From: Pedobacter sp. UBA5917
Lineage (GTDB): Bacteria; Bacteroidota; Bacteroidia; Sphingobacteriales; Sphingobacteriaceae
Assembly: GCF_002432345.1 (NCBI RefSeq)
Contig: NZ_DJDT01000322.1
Location: 3,937-26,544 of the forward strand
DNA length: 22,608 nt
Direction: 5' to 3'
In this document: piece after piece, positions 1 to 7,181 of the stretch
How positions within the stretch are numbered: position 1 is the first letter of the stretch
How the letters are laid out: each line of letters opens with the position of its first letter
Notes under the pieces: generated by a model
What the model saw: only the letters and a program-made list of their open reading frames with translations
What the model was told of the DNA's origin: nothing
Database searches by the model: none
Translations under genes and position numbers: made by a program

Positions 1-56
1 GAATTTATTTCAGCATCTTTTTAGCATAAAGACCCTGAAATAAATTCAGGGTGACG
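1..56. repeat. Palindromic intergenic repeat, copy 1 (left end cut by window)
   Basis: Read on the minus strand this starts CGTCACCCTGAA and shares its first 29 bases with the element at 19951-20028. The 8-bp stem ACCCTGAA/TTCAGGGT with a 5-base loop is intact. After a short AGATGCTGA stretch, the far half again carries TGAAATAAATTC, so the two halves of the element mirror one another. The expected closing TGACG lies outside the window. Non-coding; a REP- or MITE-like element is the likely nature. Confidence 0.75.
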
Positions 57-148
57 ACTGCACTGAGGAGATATTGCTAAAACTGATGGATATTAATCGA
101 ACTCAGGTTAATAATTTAGATATATATCGCTTATTTTCAATTGACCAC

Positions 149-172
149 CTTAGATACCTTAGTTCATCTAAG
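149..172. other. Small hairpin in the leader region before the first gene
   Basis: CTTAGAT (149-155) and ATCTAAG (166-172) are perfect inverted arms of 7 bp with a 10-base loop. There is no T-run directly after it, so it is not a good intrinsic terminator. The rest of the stretch 57-281 is AT-rich and shows no ORF or RNA gene that I recognise. This could be a chance hairpin or a regulatory leader structure. Confidence 0.3.
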
Positions 173-281
173 AAATTTGTAAATCGATATTCTATTTGTT
201 AAGGGGAGCGCAAACATAAAAAGCCATATTTTTTACAATTGTATTTATGAATGCTGCGCAGATTTATCTAAGTTTGTTCCA

Positions 282-554
282 ATGTCATTGCCACTAACAA
301 ACCATACTTTAGAGAAATTAGAAGCCCTGCTTTTTGCAATGGGTTATAAGGTACGCTACGAAAAAGGGAACTTTAAAACCGGCTCCTGTTTGTTGGAACA
401 CAATAAAGTTATTGTGGTAAATAAATTTTCGAATCTGGAAGGGAAAATTGCTGCGCTGGTAACCCTGGTGAAACAAACCAATACCGACGAGAACCTGCTG
501 GAAGAAAAACAAAGGCAGTTTTATTTATCGCTTCAACAAACCGAATTATTTTAA
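282..554 (+). CDS. Conserved-looking small protein of unknown function (90 aa)
   Basis: I do not recognise this family. The 90-residue protein is soluble, with no signal peptide or membrane segment. It has a likely helix at the N-terminus (LEKLEALLFAMGYKV), a central beta-rich stretch with TGSCLLEHNKVIVVN, and a charged helical C-terminus (LLEEKQRQFYLSLQQ). The E-x-N-K-V-I-V-V-N-K pattern reads like a compact alpha/beta fold rather than random translation. The hydrolase gene follows 49 bp later on the same strand, so co-transcription is likely. A perfect TAnnTTTG match (269-276) ends only 5 bases before the ATG, which would give a leaderless or nearly leaderless transcript. A later start at the Met of residue 20 is the alternative. 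The antisense ORF here is a shadow. Confidence 0.75.
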   Translation: MSLPLTNHTLEKLEALLFAMGYKVRYEKGNFKTGSCLLEHNKVIVVNKFSNLEGKIAALVTLVKQTNTDENLLEEKQRQFYLSLQQTELF

Positions 555-603
555 TGGAAATGCAGCAAAGGAGTTATATGGATAGAAAGGAAAGTTTTAA
601 CCG

Positions 604-1368
604 ATGAAAGTTACTTTTTTAGGTACCGGTACATCGCAGGGCGTTCCTGTTATAGCATGTAATTGCGAAGTTTGTTTATCTCCTGATAAAAAAGATAAAC
701 GTTTAAGAACATCCATTTTAATAGAAACTGCCGATAAAACCATTGTGGTAGATAGCGGACCGGATTTCCGTTATCAGCTATTACGCGAAAATGTAAAAGA
801 TTTGGATGCGGTTTTATTTACGCACGAGCACAAAGACCATATTGCTGGTTTGGATGATATCAGACCCTTTAATTACCTGCTCCATAAGGTAATAGATGTT
901 TATGCGACAGAAAGGGTGCAAACGGCACTAAAAAGAGAATTTTATTACATTTTTGCCGAAACCAAATACTTTGGCCTGCCGCAGATTAACCTGCATACGG
1001 TAACAAATGGCGAAGATTTTAAAATCGGCGAAAGCACCATTATTCCTTTTGAGGTAATGCATCACCTGCTTCCGATTACGGGATACAGGATAGGCGATTT
1101 CACCTATATTACCGATGCTAAAACCATATCAGAAGAGAGTTTCGCGAAGATAAAAGGATCAAAAATATTGGTGATTAATGCTTTGCAGAAAGAACCGCAT
1201 ATTTCGCACTTTACATTGGGCGAGGCCATTGCTTTTGCAGAAAAAGTAGGTGCCGAAACTACTTATTTAACACACATCAGCCATAATTTGGGCAAACATG
1301 CAGATGTTGAAAAGGGACTACCCAATCATATCAGGCTGGCTTTTGATGGTTTACAGATAGAATTGTAA
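604..1368 (+). CDS. PhnP-like MBL-fold metal-dependent hydrolase
   Basis: This is a metallo-beta-lactamase-fold phosphodiesterase-type hydrolase, closest in layout to PhnP, which cleaves cyclic phosphodiesters. The N-terminus has FLGTGTSQGVP (5-15), then a C-x-C-x2-C motif (C19, C21, C24) that in PhnP helps bind a structural zinc. The catalytic HxHxDH motif is H74-E-H76-K-D78-H79, and further ligands are probably H153 or H154, D171 and H224 (THISH). At 254 residues it is full length, with no signal peptide, so it acts in the cytoplasm. No phosphonate (phn) genes are nearby, so a role in C-P lyase metabolism is unlikely and the substrate is open. It probably shares a transcript with the small gene upstream, and the tRNA-Leu promoter begins just after its stop codon. 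Confidence 0.9.
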   Translation: MKVTFLGTGTSQGVPVIACNCEVCLSPDKKDKRLRTSILIETADKTIVVDSGPDFRYQLLRENVKDLDAVLFTHEHKDHIAGLDDIRPFNYLLHKVIDVYATERVQTALKREFYYIFAETKYFGLPQINLHTVTNGEDFKIGESTIIPFEVMHHLLPITGYRIGDFTYITDAKTISEESFAKIKGSKILVINALQKEPHISHFTLGEAIAFAEKVGAETTYLTHISHNLGKHADVEKGLPNHIRLAFDGLQIEL

Positions 1369-1372
1369 ATCA

Positions 1373-1405
1373 TTGTTCCGAAAATGCAAAATTAAATTAT
1401 ATTTG
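1373..1405 (+). promoter_or_regulatory. Bacteroidetes-type promoter of tRNA-Leu
   Basis: TTG at 1373-1375 and TATATTTG at 1398-1405 match the -33 (TTG) and -7 (TAnnTTTG) boxes of the Bacteroidetes primary sigma factor, with 22 bases between them. The predicted transcript start is around 1411-1413, immediately before the tRNA 5' end at 1414. Confidence 0.7.
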
Positions 1406-1413
1406 CAGCATAA

Positions 1414-1497
1414 ACCCAGGTGGCGAAATTGGTAGACGCACCATCTTGAGGGGGTGGCGCTGGCAACGGCGTGGCAGTTCGAATCTGCTTCTGGGTA
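1414..1497 (+). tRNA. tRNA-Leu (anticodon GAG)
   Basis: This folds as a class II tRNA of 84 nt. The acceptor stem is ACCCAGG (1414-1420) paired with TCTGGGT (1490-1496), with one G-T pair at its base and discriminator A1497. The anticodon stem CCATC/GGTGG holds the loop TTGAGGG with anticodon GAG at 1448-1450, reading CUC and CUU leucine codons. A long variable arm follows (CGC...GGCG), typical of tRNA-Leu. The T-arm is GGCAG-TTCGAAT-CTGCT. CCA is not encoded. It has its own promoter upstream and a terminator directly downstream, so it is a single-gene transcription unit. Confidence 0.95.
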
Positions 1498-1498
1498 C

Positions 1499-1534
1499 AA
1501 AGAGTTTGGGTTTTTCCAAACTCTTTTGTTTTTT
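1499..1534 (+). terminator. Intrinsic terminator of tRNA-Leu
   Basis: Arms AAAGAGTTTGG (1499-1509) and CCAAACTCTTT (1516-1526) pair perfectly over 11 bp around a 6-base loop. A T-rich tract runs to 1534. It lies two bases after the tRNA. Confidence 0.9.
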
Positions 1535-1594
1535 ACGGCGCTAGCAACGGGGGAGTTCTGCTAGCTGTAATAAGCTAATAATTCCTATCGGCAA

Positions 1595-2470
1595 TTACCT
1601 CATTATATTTTTTCGGATATATTTATTGCTGTTGGTTATTGATCCAATGATATTCGGTTTATAATTGGTCTCGTGTTCTACAAAGAAATATTTCATGCCT
1701 GATCGTTTTGCCTGTTTAAAAAGCGAAACATAATCTATTGAACCGCTACCCACTTCAGCATTCAATTTTGGATCATCTTTATCCATATCCTTTACATGCC
1801 ATAAGGCAAAACGGCCGGGGTTGGCTTTGAAAAGTTTTACGGGATCAATACCGGACCGAATTGTCCAATATATATCCATTTCAAAACTAACCAGTTTTTT
1901 ATCCGTGTTTTTAAGAAGAATATCCATACCTGTCTGACCTTCGTATTTCTCAAATTCAAAATCATGGTTGTGATAAGCCAGTGAAAGTCCTGAGTTCTGG
2001 CATAATTGGCCTGCACGGTTTAATCTTTTGGCCAGGGTTTTATAGTCTGCAGCTGATTTGCGGAATTCTGGTGCCAGCCATGGGATGGTTACATATTTTA
2101 GCTTAAGTACTTTTGCTGCTTCAATGGCAGCCCTTAATTCGGTTTCATCACCTGAGGCAAGGTATGGCGAAACATTAAAGTGACCACTGATGGCCTCAAG
2201 TTTGTTTTGATCCAATAATGCTTTTAGCTGCAAAGGAGTTAGGCCCCAAAACTGATCTTTAATGGTAAAACCATAAAGCTCAACCTGGTTATAGCCTGCT
2301 TTTGCAACTTTTTCAATATTTCCAGCTACATCTTTTGGTAATAGGGATCTCAACGAAAAAAGCTGAAGACCAATACCACCTCTTGATTGTGCATAACTTT
2401 GTTGGAAATTGCCGGCGCATACGGCCGCAGTAATCAGCAATGTGCAAATTGTTTGTTTAATTTTTCTCAT
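1595..2470 (-). CDS. Exported sugar phosphate isomerase/epimerase-like TIM-barrel protein
   Basis: This belongs to the xylose-isomerase-like TIM-barrel superfamily (AP endonuclease family 2, PF01261). I chose the start MRKIKQTICTLL because it opens a clear Sec signal peptide (cleavage probably near SYAQS, residue ~29) and leaves 8 bp after the upstream acyltransferase gene. The longer reading frame starting at 2521 would overlap that gene and bury the signal peptide. The mature protein shows IGLQLFSLR (33-41), GYNQVELYGF (59-68), the YHNHDFEF segment (166-173), FEMDIYW (196-202), WHVKD (224-228) and VEHE (264-267), the positions where this fold places metal and substrate ligands. It probably acts on a sugar or sugar derivative in the periplasm; Bacteroidetes encode many such exported paralogs of unknown substrate. 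Likely co-transcribed with the acyltransferase. Confidence 0.88.
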   Translation of the reverse strand: MRKIKQTICTLLITAAVCAGNFQQSYAQSRGGIGLQLFSLRSLLPKDVAGNIEKVAKAGYNQVELYGFTIKDQFWGLTPLQLKALLDQNKLEAISGHFNVSPYLASGDETELRAAIEAAKVLKLKYVTIPWLAPEFRKSAADYKTLAKRLNRAGQLCQNSGLSLAYHNHDFEFEKYEGQTGMDILLKNTDKKLVSFEMDIYWTIRSGIDPVKLFKANPGRFALWHVKDMDKDDPKLNAEVGSGSIDYVSLFKQAKRSGMKYFFVEHETNYKPNIIGSITNSNKYIRKNIMR

Positions 2471-2478
2471 GATTGGTT

Positions 2479-3630
2479 TTAATGTGTATTTATTTTTGAA
2501 AGCAGTTTTTCTCCCAACCATTTCCTTACCGGCATGTCATAAAATTTCAACAGTATCCAGGCCATGCCCACCGCGATAATCACCGTCAAAAATCCATATA
2601 TCAATGATAGGGGCTCTTGCAAAGTATGCTTCCCATTATTTACCCAGGCCATATACAAATATGCCAGCGGAAAGTGCGTGATATAAATCGGATAGGAGAT
2701 ATCACCCAGAAATTTACATAGCCGATTAGCACTTTCTCCAATAACTTTTCCGCCTGCCCCAATCAGGATAACCAGGGGAAAAATAACCAATAGGGCAAGG
2801 CATTCGTATGTTGCATTCATCCACAATGAGGTATGTCCGCCCAGGCGTGGGAAGGCAAAAACCAGCACTAATAGAATGCTCGTAAGCATAAAAGCATTTT
2901 TAATGTACTTTAATTTAACGACCCTGGCCAATAGTATGCCCATTAGAAAGGGAAAACATAACCTCACGAAGCCAATTTTCAATTGTGTAAGATCATCAAT
3001 AGACCAGCCACCGATGATGTCACCATTAGGATTTGTAAAAGCATAATGAAAGGTAAATCCAAAGGATATTAAAACCAGTAAAAACAACATTGTTTTTGAA
3101 ATATTTTTTAATGCCAGCGCATAGGCTATATTGGCGATGTATTCAAAAAATAAAGACCATGATGGACCGTTTAGGGGGTGCATTTCGTTCCAGCCGCGGA
3201 TATCAAGCCCTTTACCAACCGGAATAATGGTCATGCCGATTAACATAACTAAAAGAAGTTTCCATACCGGGGTGCTGGCTATTGCCGACCAACCCAATGC
3301 CTCAGATGCCTGAAAATAAAATAAGGCTGCACCAATGATAGAACCAACAATAATCATCGGTTGCAGGCGGACCAGCCTTCGGATGAAAAAATCCTTTAAT
3401 CCCATTTTATTCCAGCGGCTATCGTACGCATAACTGATCACATAACCCGAGAGCATAAAGAAAAAGTCTACCGCCAGGTAACCGTGGTTGATAAATTGTT
3501 TGGTATGATCACCTCCCGAAAAGGTTTCAAAAATATGAAAGAACACCACCATAATTGCTGCTACACCACGGAGCCCGTCGAGAATAATATAATGAGGTTT
3601 TGAAGCCACAGTACTGTTTAAAGATTGCAT
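2479..3630 (-). CDS. Acyltransferase family 3 membrane protein
   Basis: This is a polytopic inner-membrane acyltransferase of the PF01757 family, which transfers acyl groups (often acetyl) to sugars or other surface molecules. Its 383 residues match the family size, and about ten hydrophobic segments are visible. The N-terminal signature is present: LDGLRGVAAIMVVFFH (17-32, with the conserved H32), then AVDFFFMLSGYVISYAY (53-69), and the arginine pair in RRLVRLQP (84-91). The middle NGPSWSLFFEYIANI stretch is also typical. The acceptor cannot be told from sequence. It is followed 8 bp downstream by the exported TIM-barrel protein, which suggests a shared carbohydrate-related role. It is transcribed divergently from the AraC gene at 3740. 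Confidence 0.9.
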   Translation of the reverse strand: MQSLNSTVASKPHYIILDGLRGVAAIMVVFFHIFETFSGGDHTKQFINHGYLAVDFFFMLSGYVISYAYDSRWNKMGLKDFFIRRLVRLQPMIIVGSIIGAALFYFQASEALGWSAIASTPVWKLLLVMLIGMTIIPVGKGLDIRGWNEMHPLNGPSWSLFFEYIANIAYALALKNISKTMLFLLVLISFGFTFHYAFTNPNGDIIGGWSIDDLTQLKIGFVRLCFPFLMGILLARVVKLKYIKNAFMLTSILLVLVFAFPRLGGHTSLWMNATYECLALLVIFPLVILIGAGGKVIGESANRLCKFLGDISYPIYITHFPLAYLYMAWVNNGKHTLQEPLSLIYGFLTVIIAVGMAWILLKFYDMPVRKWLGEKLLSKINTH

Positions 3631-3649
3631 AATAGAAAAACTTATTCAG

Positions 3650-3657
3650 CAAAAATA
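3650..3657 (-). promoter_or_regulatory. Candidate -7 box for the acyltransferase operon
   Basis: On the minus strand this reads TATTTTTG, a match to TAnnTTTG, 20 bases upstream of the acyltransferase start. No convincing -33 TTG was found at the expected distance, so support is partial. Confidence 0.4.
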
Positions 3658-3739
3658 TAAAGATATGGCCCTCGGTGTTTGTTGGATATTTTTTTATTAT
3701 TGTCTTATATTTTTATTTTAGTGGGTTAATCCGATAATT

Positions 3740-4588
3740 TTGAAAGAAAACATAAAATATTATCCAATTATAGCTAAACAGCTCTTTCAATTCGACCATG
3801 TACACATCCGATGGAACCAGCAGGTTCCTCTCCACCAGCAGCAAACCTGGGAACTTTCCTATATCATAACGGGGAGCGGTACGAGGATGATTGGCGGGCA
3901 TGTGGAAAATTTTAATCAGGGTGAGATTATCCTTATTCCACCAAATATTCCCCATTGCTGGTATTTTGAAGAACGGATCCATGATAACCAGGGTAAAATA
4001 GAAAATATATGCATTTTTATCGAAGATGGGTTGCTATCCAGCTCCGGTATTTTATCAACAATGCTTTCTCAAATCATCGCTAAAATCAGGGAACTTAAAA
4101 ATGCGGTAAGTTTTTCAGGAGATACTTTAAAAAGGCTTCAGCATTTATTGGTTACTATGATTGCTCAAAGTGAAATTGAAAAACTAAGTTCTTTTATTTT
4201 AATATTGGAACTGATTTCTTTTCACGTGGATATGCAAGTTGTTGGAAAACCACTGATAGAAAATAAAGCAGAAAAAAAGCTTCAGGAAGTTTACCTTTTC
4301 GTTTTAAGTCATTATCAGCGGGTAATTACACTCGATGAAATTGCAAAGTCGGTGGGCATGCAGAAAGCGTCATTCTGTGTATTCTTTAAACGGATGACCG
4401 GAAAATCCTTTATTACTTTCCTTACAGAATACCGAATAAATTCAGCTATTCAAATGCTCGAAAAAACAAATCTTACGATTTCGGAGATCAGCCATCAGGT
4501 AGGATTCAATGATGTGCCCCATTTTAACAGGGCCTTTCGCAGACAGGTAAATACTTCTCCCACACAGTTCCGTATGCAACAGCAATGA
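3740..4588 (+). CDS. AraC family transcriptional regulator (cupin sensor)
   Basis: This is a DNA-binding regulator of 282 residues with an N-terminal AraC-type cupin (about 20-95, including WELSYIITGSGTRMIGG and LIPPNIPHCW with H72) and a C-terminal double helix-turn-helix. HTH1 is around LDEIAKSVGMQKASF (198-212) and HTH2 around ISEISHQVGFNDVPHFNRAF (247-266). The start is a TTG at 3740; the next in-frame Met is residue 50, inside the cupin, so the TTG is needed for a complete domain. It lies 37 bp upstream of the GxGYxYP gene on the same strand, which makes that gene the most obvious target. The cupin suggests that it senses a small molecule, probably a sugar. The ligand is unknown. Confidence 0.88.
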   Translation: MKENIKYYPIIAKQLFQFDHVHIRWNQQVPLHQQQTWELSYIITGSGTRMIGGHVENFNQGEIILIPPNIPHCWYFEERIHDNQGKIENICIFIEDGLLSSSGILSTMLSQIIAKIRELKNAVSFSGDTLKRLQHLLVTMIAQSEIEKLSSFILILELISFHVDMQVVGKPLIENKAEKKLQEVYLFVLSHYQRVITLDEIAKSVGMQKASFCVFFKRMTGKSFITFLTEYRINSAIQMLEKTNLTISEISHQVGFNDVPHFNRAFRRQVNTSPTQFRMQQQ

Positions 4589-4625
4589 TATTAAATTAAC
4601 TAAAAGTTAGCTTTATATTTAACAG

Positions 4626-6224
4626 ATGACGAAGCTTATTAAAATGCTTAGAATTATAGCCCTGCACTTTCTTCTGTTCTATCTGTTTATTACATCATCT
4701 ATAGCACAGGTAAAATGGCCATCCGGCCAGCTGCTTCCATCTTTCCCTTCACCGGCACATGTTCAGGATTTAATTACGCTTCATGGAAACACACCTTACA
4801 CTTCGGCAGAAATGTATCTGTTTGCTTCTTTAAAGGGTACGGTAAACAGAACTAAACCACGTATTTTTTCTTATGAAGGTGATGCTTTCGCAGAGGGCCC
4901 GCATACCTGGCTGGAGTCTTTGGGTTTAAACTGGGCAGAATCTGTAGATAAATGGGATTTGATTACTAAATACCGAAGTGAAATTTCTGGTTTAATTGTT
5001 TATGATCCCGATCAGATACATACCGTTAACCTGGCTACGGTAATTGCAAAAAGCAAAAATGCACTGGTTGCTTCACCTTTATTATTGTCAAAATTAACGT
5101 CAGCTCCCTATAATTTACCTGTTTTACTCGATTTGAGAGGTAAATTTAACAGTAAGCTCGAAGTTTATCAATCGTTATATGATGAATACTGGCCACGTCT
5201 CGATCACCGTTTGTTAATCGGGCTAAATCCTAATGCGCATAAAGCAGCTCTTCGCGAATATGCTGTCGCCTTGGGCGTTGCAGTAATATGGCTTGATCCT
5301 AAAGTTGATGGAGAAAGTGAGTTGCTCAACAAATTTCTTTCTTCAATGTCGCCTGGTGCAAATTTTATGGGTTGGTGGCCACAGGAAGGCCCGGGGGTAG
5401 AGCGGGCTTCAAAGTATGGCATTGCTACTATTGCAAGCGATTGGTGCTCGAACTTAACGGTACATAGCGGAACATCAAGAACCGTTAAAATAAAACCAAT
5501 CCCCAGAAAACCGGAACTTAAGAACAAGATTTATGTTGCATTTATCTTGAGTGATGGAGATAATTTACAGTTTACCGAACATTTGATGCGTAAGCTCTGG
5601 AATAACCCCGATCGTGGCGCTGTACCAATGGGATGGACGGTATCGCCGGCTATGCTGGATGCGATGCCCGGCGCACTTAATTACTATTGGAAAACCTCTA
5701 CCAATAATGATAACCTTATTTCAGGACCATCAGGTTACGGTTATACTTATCCCAATACCTGGAACGACGAAAATCTATTGAAAAAGTTTGTTTCCAAAAC
5801 AGAAGATTATAATAAACGTGCCGGTTTACGGGTAATTACCATTTGGAACACCATTGTTGGCGGAATTAATCCTGAAGTTGGGAAAATGTATGCCAATGGG
5901 GCAAAATCACTGCTTGGTGTAACTGCCCAGAACACCGGAGGCGGACTTACGATCTATAATGAAAGTTTACCTGGTATGGCGCTTGCCTGTAACTACTGTA
6001 CAAATGAGCAGGCGATGAAAAACCATATTGCCAGTGCTGCGGCTGGCTGGAATAAAACCTCGCCACGTTTTGTGATTATACAGGCACAGCCCTGGACCAA
6101 TGTATCGCCCACAAGTTTTAAAAATGTGGCCAATTCACTAAATGAAGATTATGTGGTGGTTCGGCCTGATCACCTTTTTCAGCTTATCCGCGAGGAAAAT
6201 GGTATCACAATTAATCCAAAGTAA
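4626..6224 (+). CDS. Secreted GxGYxYP-domain protein (putative glycoside hydrolase)
   Basis: This is a member of the GxGYxYP families (PF16216 at the N-terminus, PF14323 at the C-terminus). They are predicted from fold to be glycoside-hydrolase-like, but no activity is established that I know of. The signature itself is present as G370-Y-G372-Y373-T-Y375-P376. The protein begins with a Sec signal peptide (hydrophobic core 9-24, cleavage probably after SIAQ, residue 28), so it is exported; an internal start at Met7 would also keep the signal. Other conserved-looking segments are YTSAEMYLFASLKGTVNR (58-75), FILSDGDNLQFTEH (306-319) and GWTVSPAMLDAMPG (336-349). The acidic SDGDN segment is a reasonable place for catalytic residues. 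It probably shares a transcript or regulation with the AraC gene upstream. Length (532) is normal for the family. Confidence 0.88.
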   Translation: MTKLIKMLRIIALHFLLFYLFITSSIAQVKWPSGQLLPSFPSPAHVQDLITLHGNTPYTSAEMYLFASLKGTVNRTKPRIFSYEGDAFAEGPHTWLESLGLNWAESVDKWDLITKYRSEISGLIVYDPDQIHTVNLATVIAKSKNALVASPLLLSKLTSAPYNLPVLLDLRGKFNSKLEVYQSLYDEYWPRLDHRLLIGLNPNAHKAALREYAVALGVAVIWLDPKVDGESELLNKFLSSMSPGANFMGWWPQEGPGVERASKYGIATIASDWCSNLTVHSGTSRTVKIKPIPRKPELKNKIYVAFILSDGDNLQFTEHLMRKLWNNPDRGAVPMGWTVSPAMLDAMPGALNYYWKTSTNNDNLISGPSGYGYTYPNTWNDENLLKKFVSKTEDYNKRAGLRVITIWNTIVGGINPEVGKMYANGAKSLLGVTAQNTGGGLTIYNESLPGMALACNYCTNEQAMKNHIASAAAGWNKTSPRFVIIQAQPWTNVSPTSFKNVANSLNEDYVVVRPDHLFQLIREENGITINPK

Positions 6225-6268
6225 AATTAGATTTGAGATCTTTTCCTTTTTTAAGAAAACTGATAAGT

Positions 6269-6910
6269 TTAGTGGTTATTATCTAAGATGTTTTCTATCG
6301 CTTTAAGACTGCGTTTTACATTTCTGCTTTTAATCGCCGTTAAAAGTTCTTCGTGCAGGTGGTGGTTCATGGCGAAGTAGGTAAGACCTTTACTATCGCG
6401 ATGTTTAAAAAAGTTCCGGATGATAGAGGTAAAGCTATGATAAAGTGTAGTCAGTACAGGGTTCATAGAAGCATTTGCAATCGAAGTATGGAAAGCAATG
6501 TCGGCTTCTGCACATTTTTGTTTGTCATCTTCCTGGAGGGCTTTTTTCCGTTCTGCGAGCGCATGCTCTATTTCAGCAATATTTTCGGGTTGATGCTTTT
6601 CGGTTGCCAATCTAACAATTTCCTGCTCAAGCAACCTTCGTACGGCATTTACATCATCGAAATGTGCATGTTGCAATTGTTCCTCTATCGGTAAGTCTGG
6701 CTTGGAAGCATTCAGATAGGTACCTGCTCCCTGTTGAACGGTGAGTATACCGCTAATAGCCAGTGTTTTAATCGCTTCGCGTATAGATGAGCGGCCAACA
6801 GAATATTTTTTCATCAGCTCGCTTTCGGTGGGGATTTTTTCGCCTGTTTTATAAATCCCTGCCGAAATGTCTTTTTTGATCTCGTTTACAACCTTTTCGT
6901 AAAGTTTCAT
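6269..6910 (-). CDS. GntR family regulator, FadR/FCD subfamily
   Basis: The regulator has an N-terminal winged helix (about 1-68: LYEKVVNEIKKDISAG, GEKIPTESELMKKYSVGRSS, SIREAIKTL, GAGTYL) and a C-terminal helical FCD ligand-binding domain (about 85-208). Likely FCD metal ligands are D137, H141 and a C-terminal His near 184-186. I chose the start MKLYEKVV at 6910 because the winged helix begins there. In-frame starts at 6970 and 7036 would add 20 or 42 residues of low-complexity sequence. A TAnnTTTG match on the minus strand (6914-6921) lies 3 bases before the chosen ATG, consistent with a very short or absent leader. It is divergent from the bicupin gene, and the inverted repeat at 7121-7156 is the best candidate operator. 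FCD regulators usually bind small carboxylic acids, which would fit an oxalate-type cupin partner. Confidence 0.87.
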   Translation of the reverse strand: MKLYEKVVNEIKKDISAGIYKTGEKIPTESELMKKYSVGRSSIREAIKTLAISGILTVQQGAGTYLNASKPDLPIEEQLQHAHFDDVNAVRRLLEQEIVRLATEKHQPENIAEIEHALAERKKALQEDDKQKCAEADIAFHTSIANASMNPVLTTLYHSFTSIIRNFFKHRDSKGLTYFAMNHHLHEELLTAIKSRNVKRSLKAIENILDNNH

Positions 6911-7120
6911 ATCACAAACATACAATGTTTTAGGTAAAATCAGATTGATCGTATTATTGTCTGAATTCATCTGATCTTTTTTCTTATTTGGATGATATTC
7001 TTGTTTGAAATGAAGATTTGTAATGCTTAATGACATTTATCTTAAAAGTCAGGATAGCTCATTTCGTATCGTTTTTGGAGATTTAATGAAGTTTTGGTGA
7101 AGTTTGATCGGTAAACACAT

Positions 7121-7156
7121 AAAACATCATATCTTTAATAATTCATATGATGTTTT
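7121..7156. promoter_or_regulatory. Perfect inverted repeat, candidate GntR operator
   Basis: AAAACATCATAT (7121-7132) and ATATGATGTTTT (7145-7156) are exact reverse complements separated by 12 bases. The right arm ends 5 bases before the TATATTTG -7 box of the bicupin gene, so a bound protein would sit across its promoter. The neighbouring divergent GntR protein is the obvious candidate binder, although the repeat could also act as an RNA hairpin for a transcript starting further upstream. Confidence 0.6.
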
Positions 7157-7161
7157 GTTTT

Positions 7162-7169
7162 TATATTTG
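7162..7169 (+). promoter_or_regulatory. -7 box of the bicupin gene
   Basis: TATATTTG matches TAnnTTTG exactly and predicts a transcript start near 7175, just upstream of the start codon. No clear -33 TTG is seen at the usual spacing, where the inverted repeat lies instead. This is consistent with a regulated promoter. Confidence 0.5.
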
Positions 7170-7181
7170 GATACAAAATGA

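Noticed and set aside
604..1368. Assignment as phnP of a phosphonate pathway
   Set aside because: The fold and the Cys motif fit PhnP, but no other phn gene is present and such paralogs are common in Bacteroidetes.
2471..2521. Longer start for the exported TIM-barrel protein
   Set aside because: It would place 17 charged residues before the signal peptide and overlap the acyltransferase gene.
3735..3742. TAATTTTG, a -7 box match overlapping the AraC TTG start
   Set aside because: A transcript starting after it would lose the N-terminus of the cupin domain, and no -33 box is at the right distance. Probably chance in an AT-rich gap.
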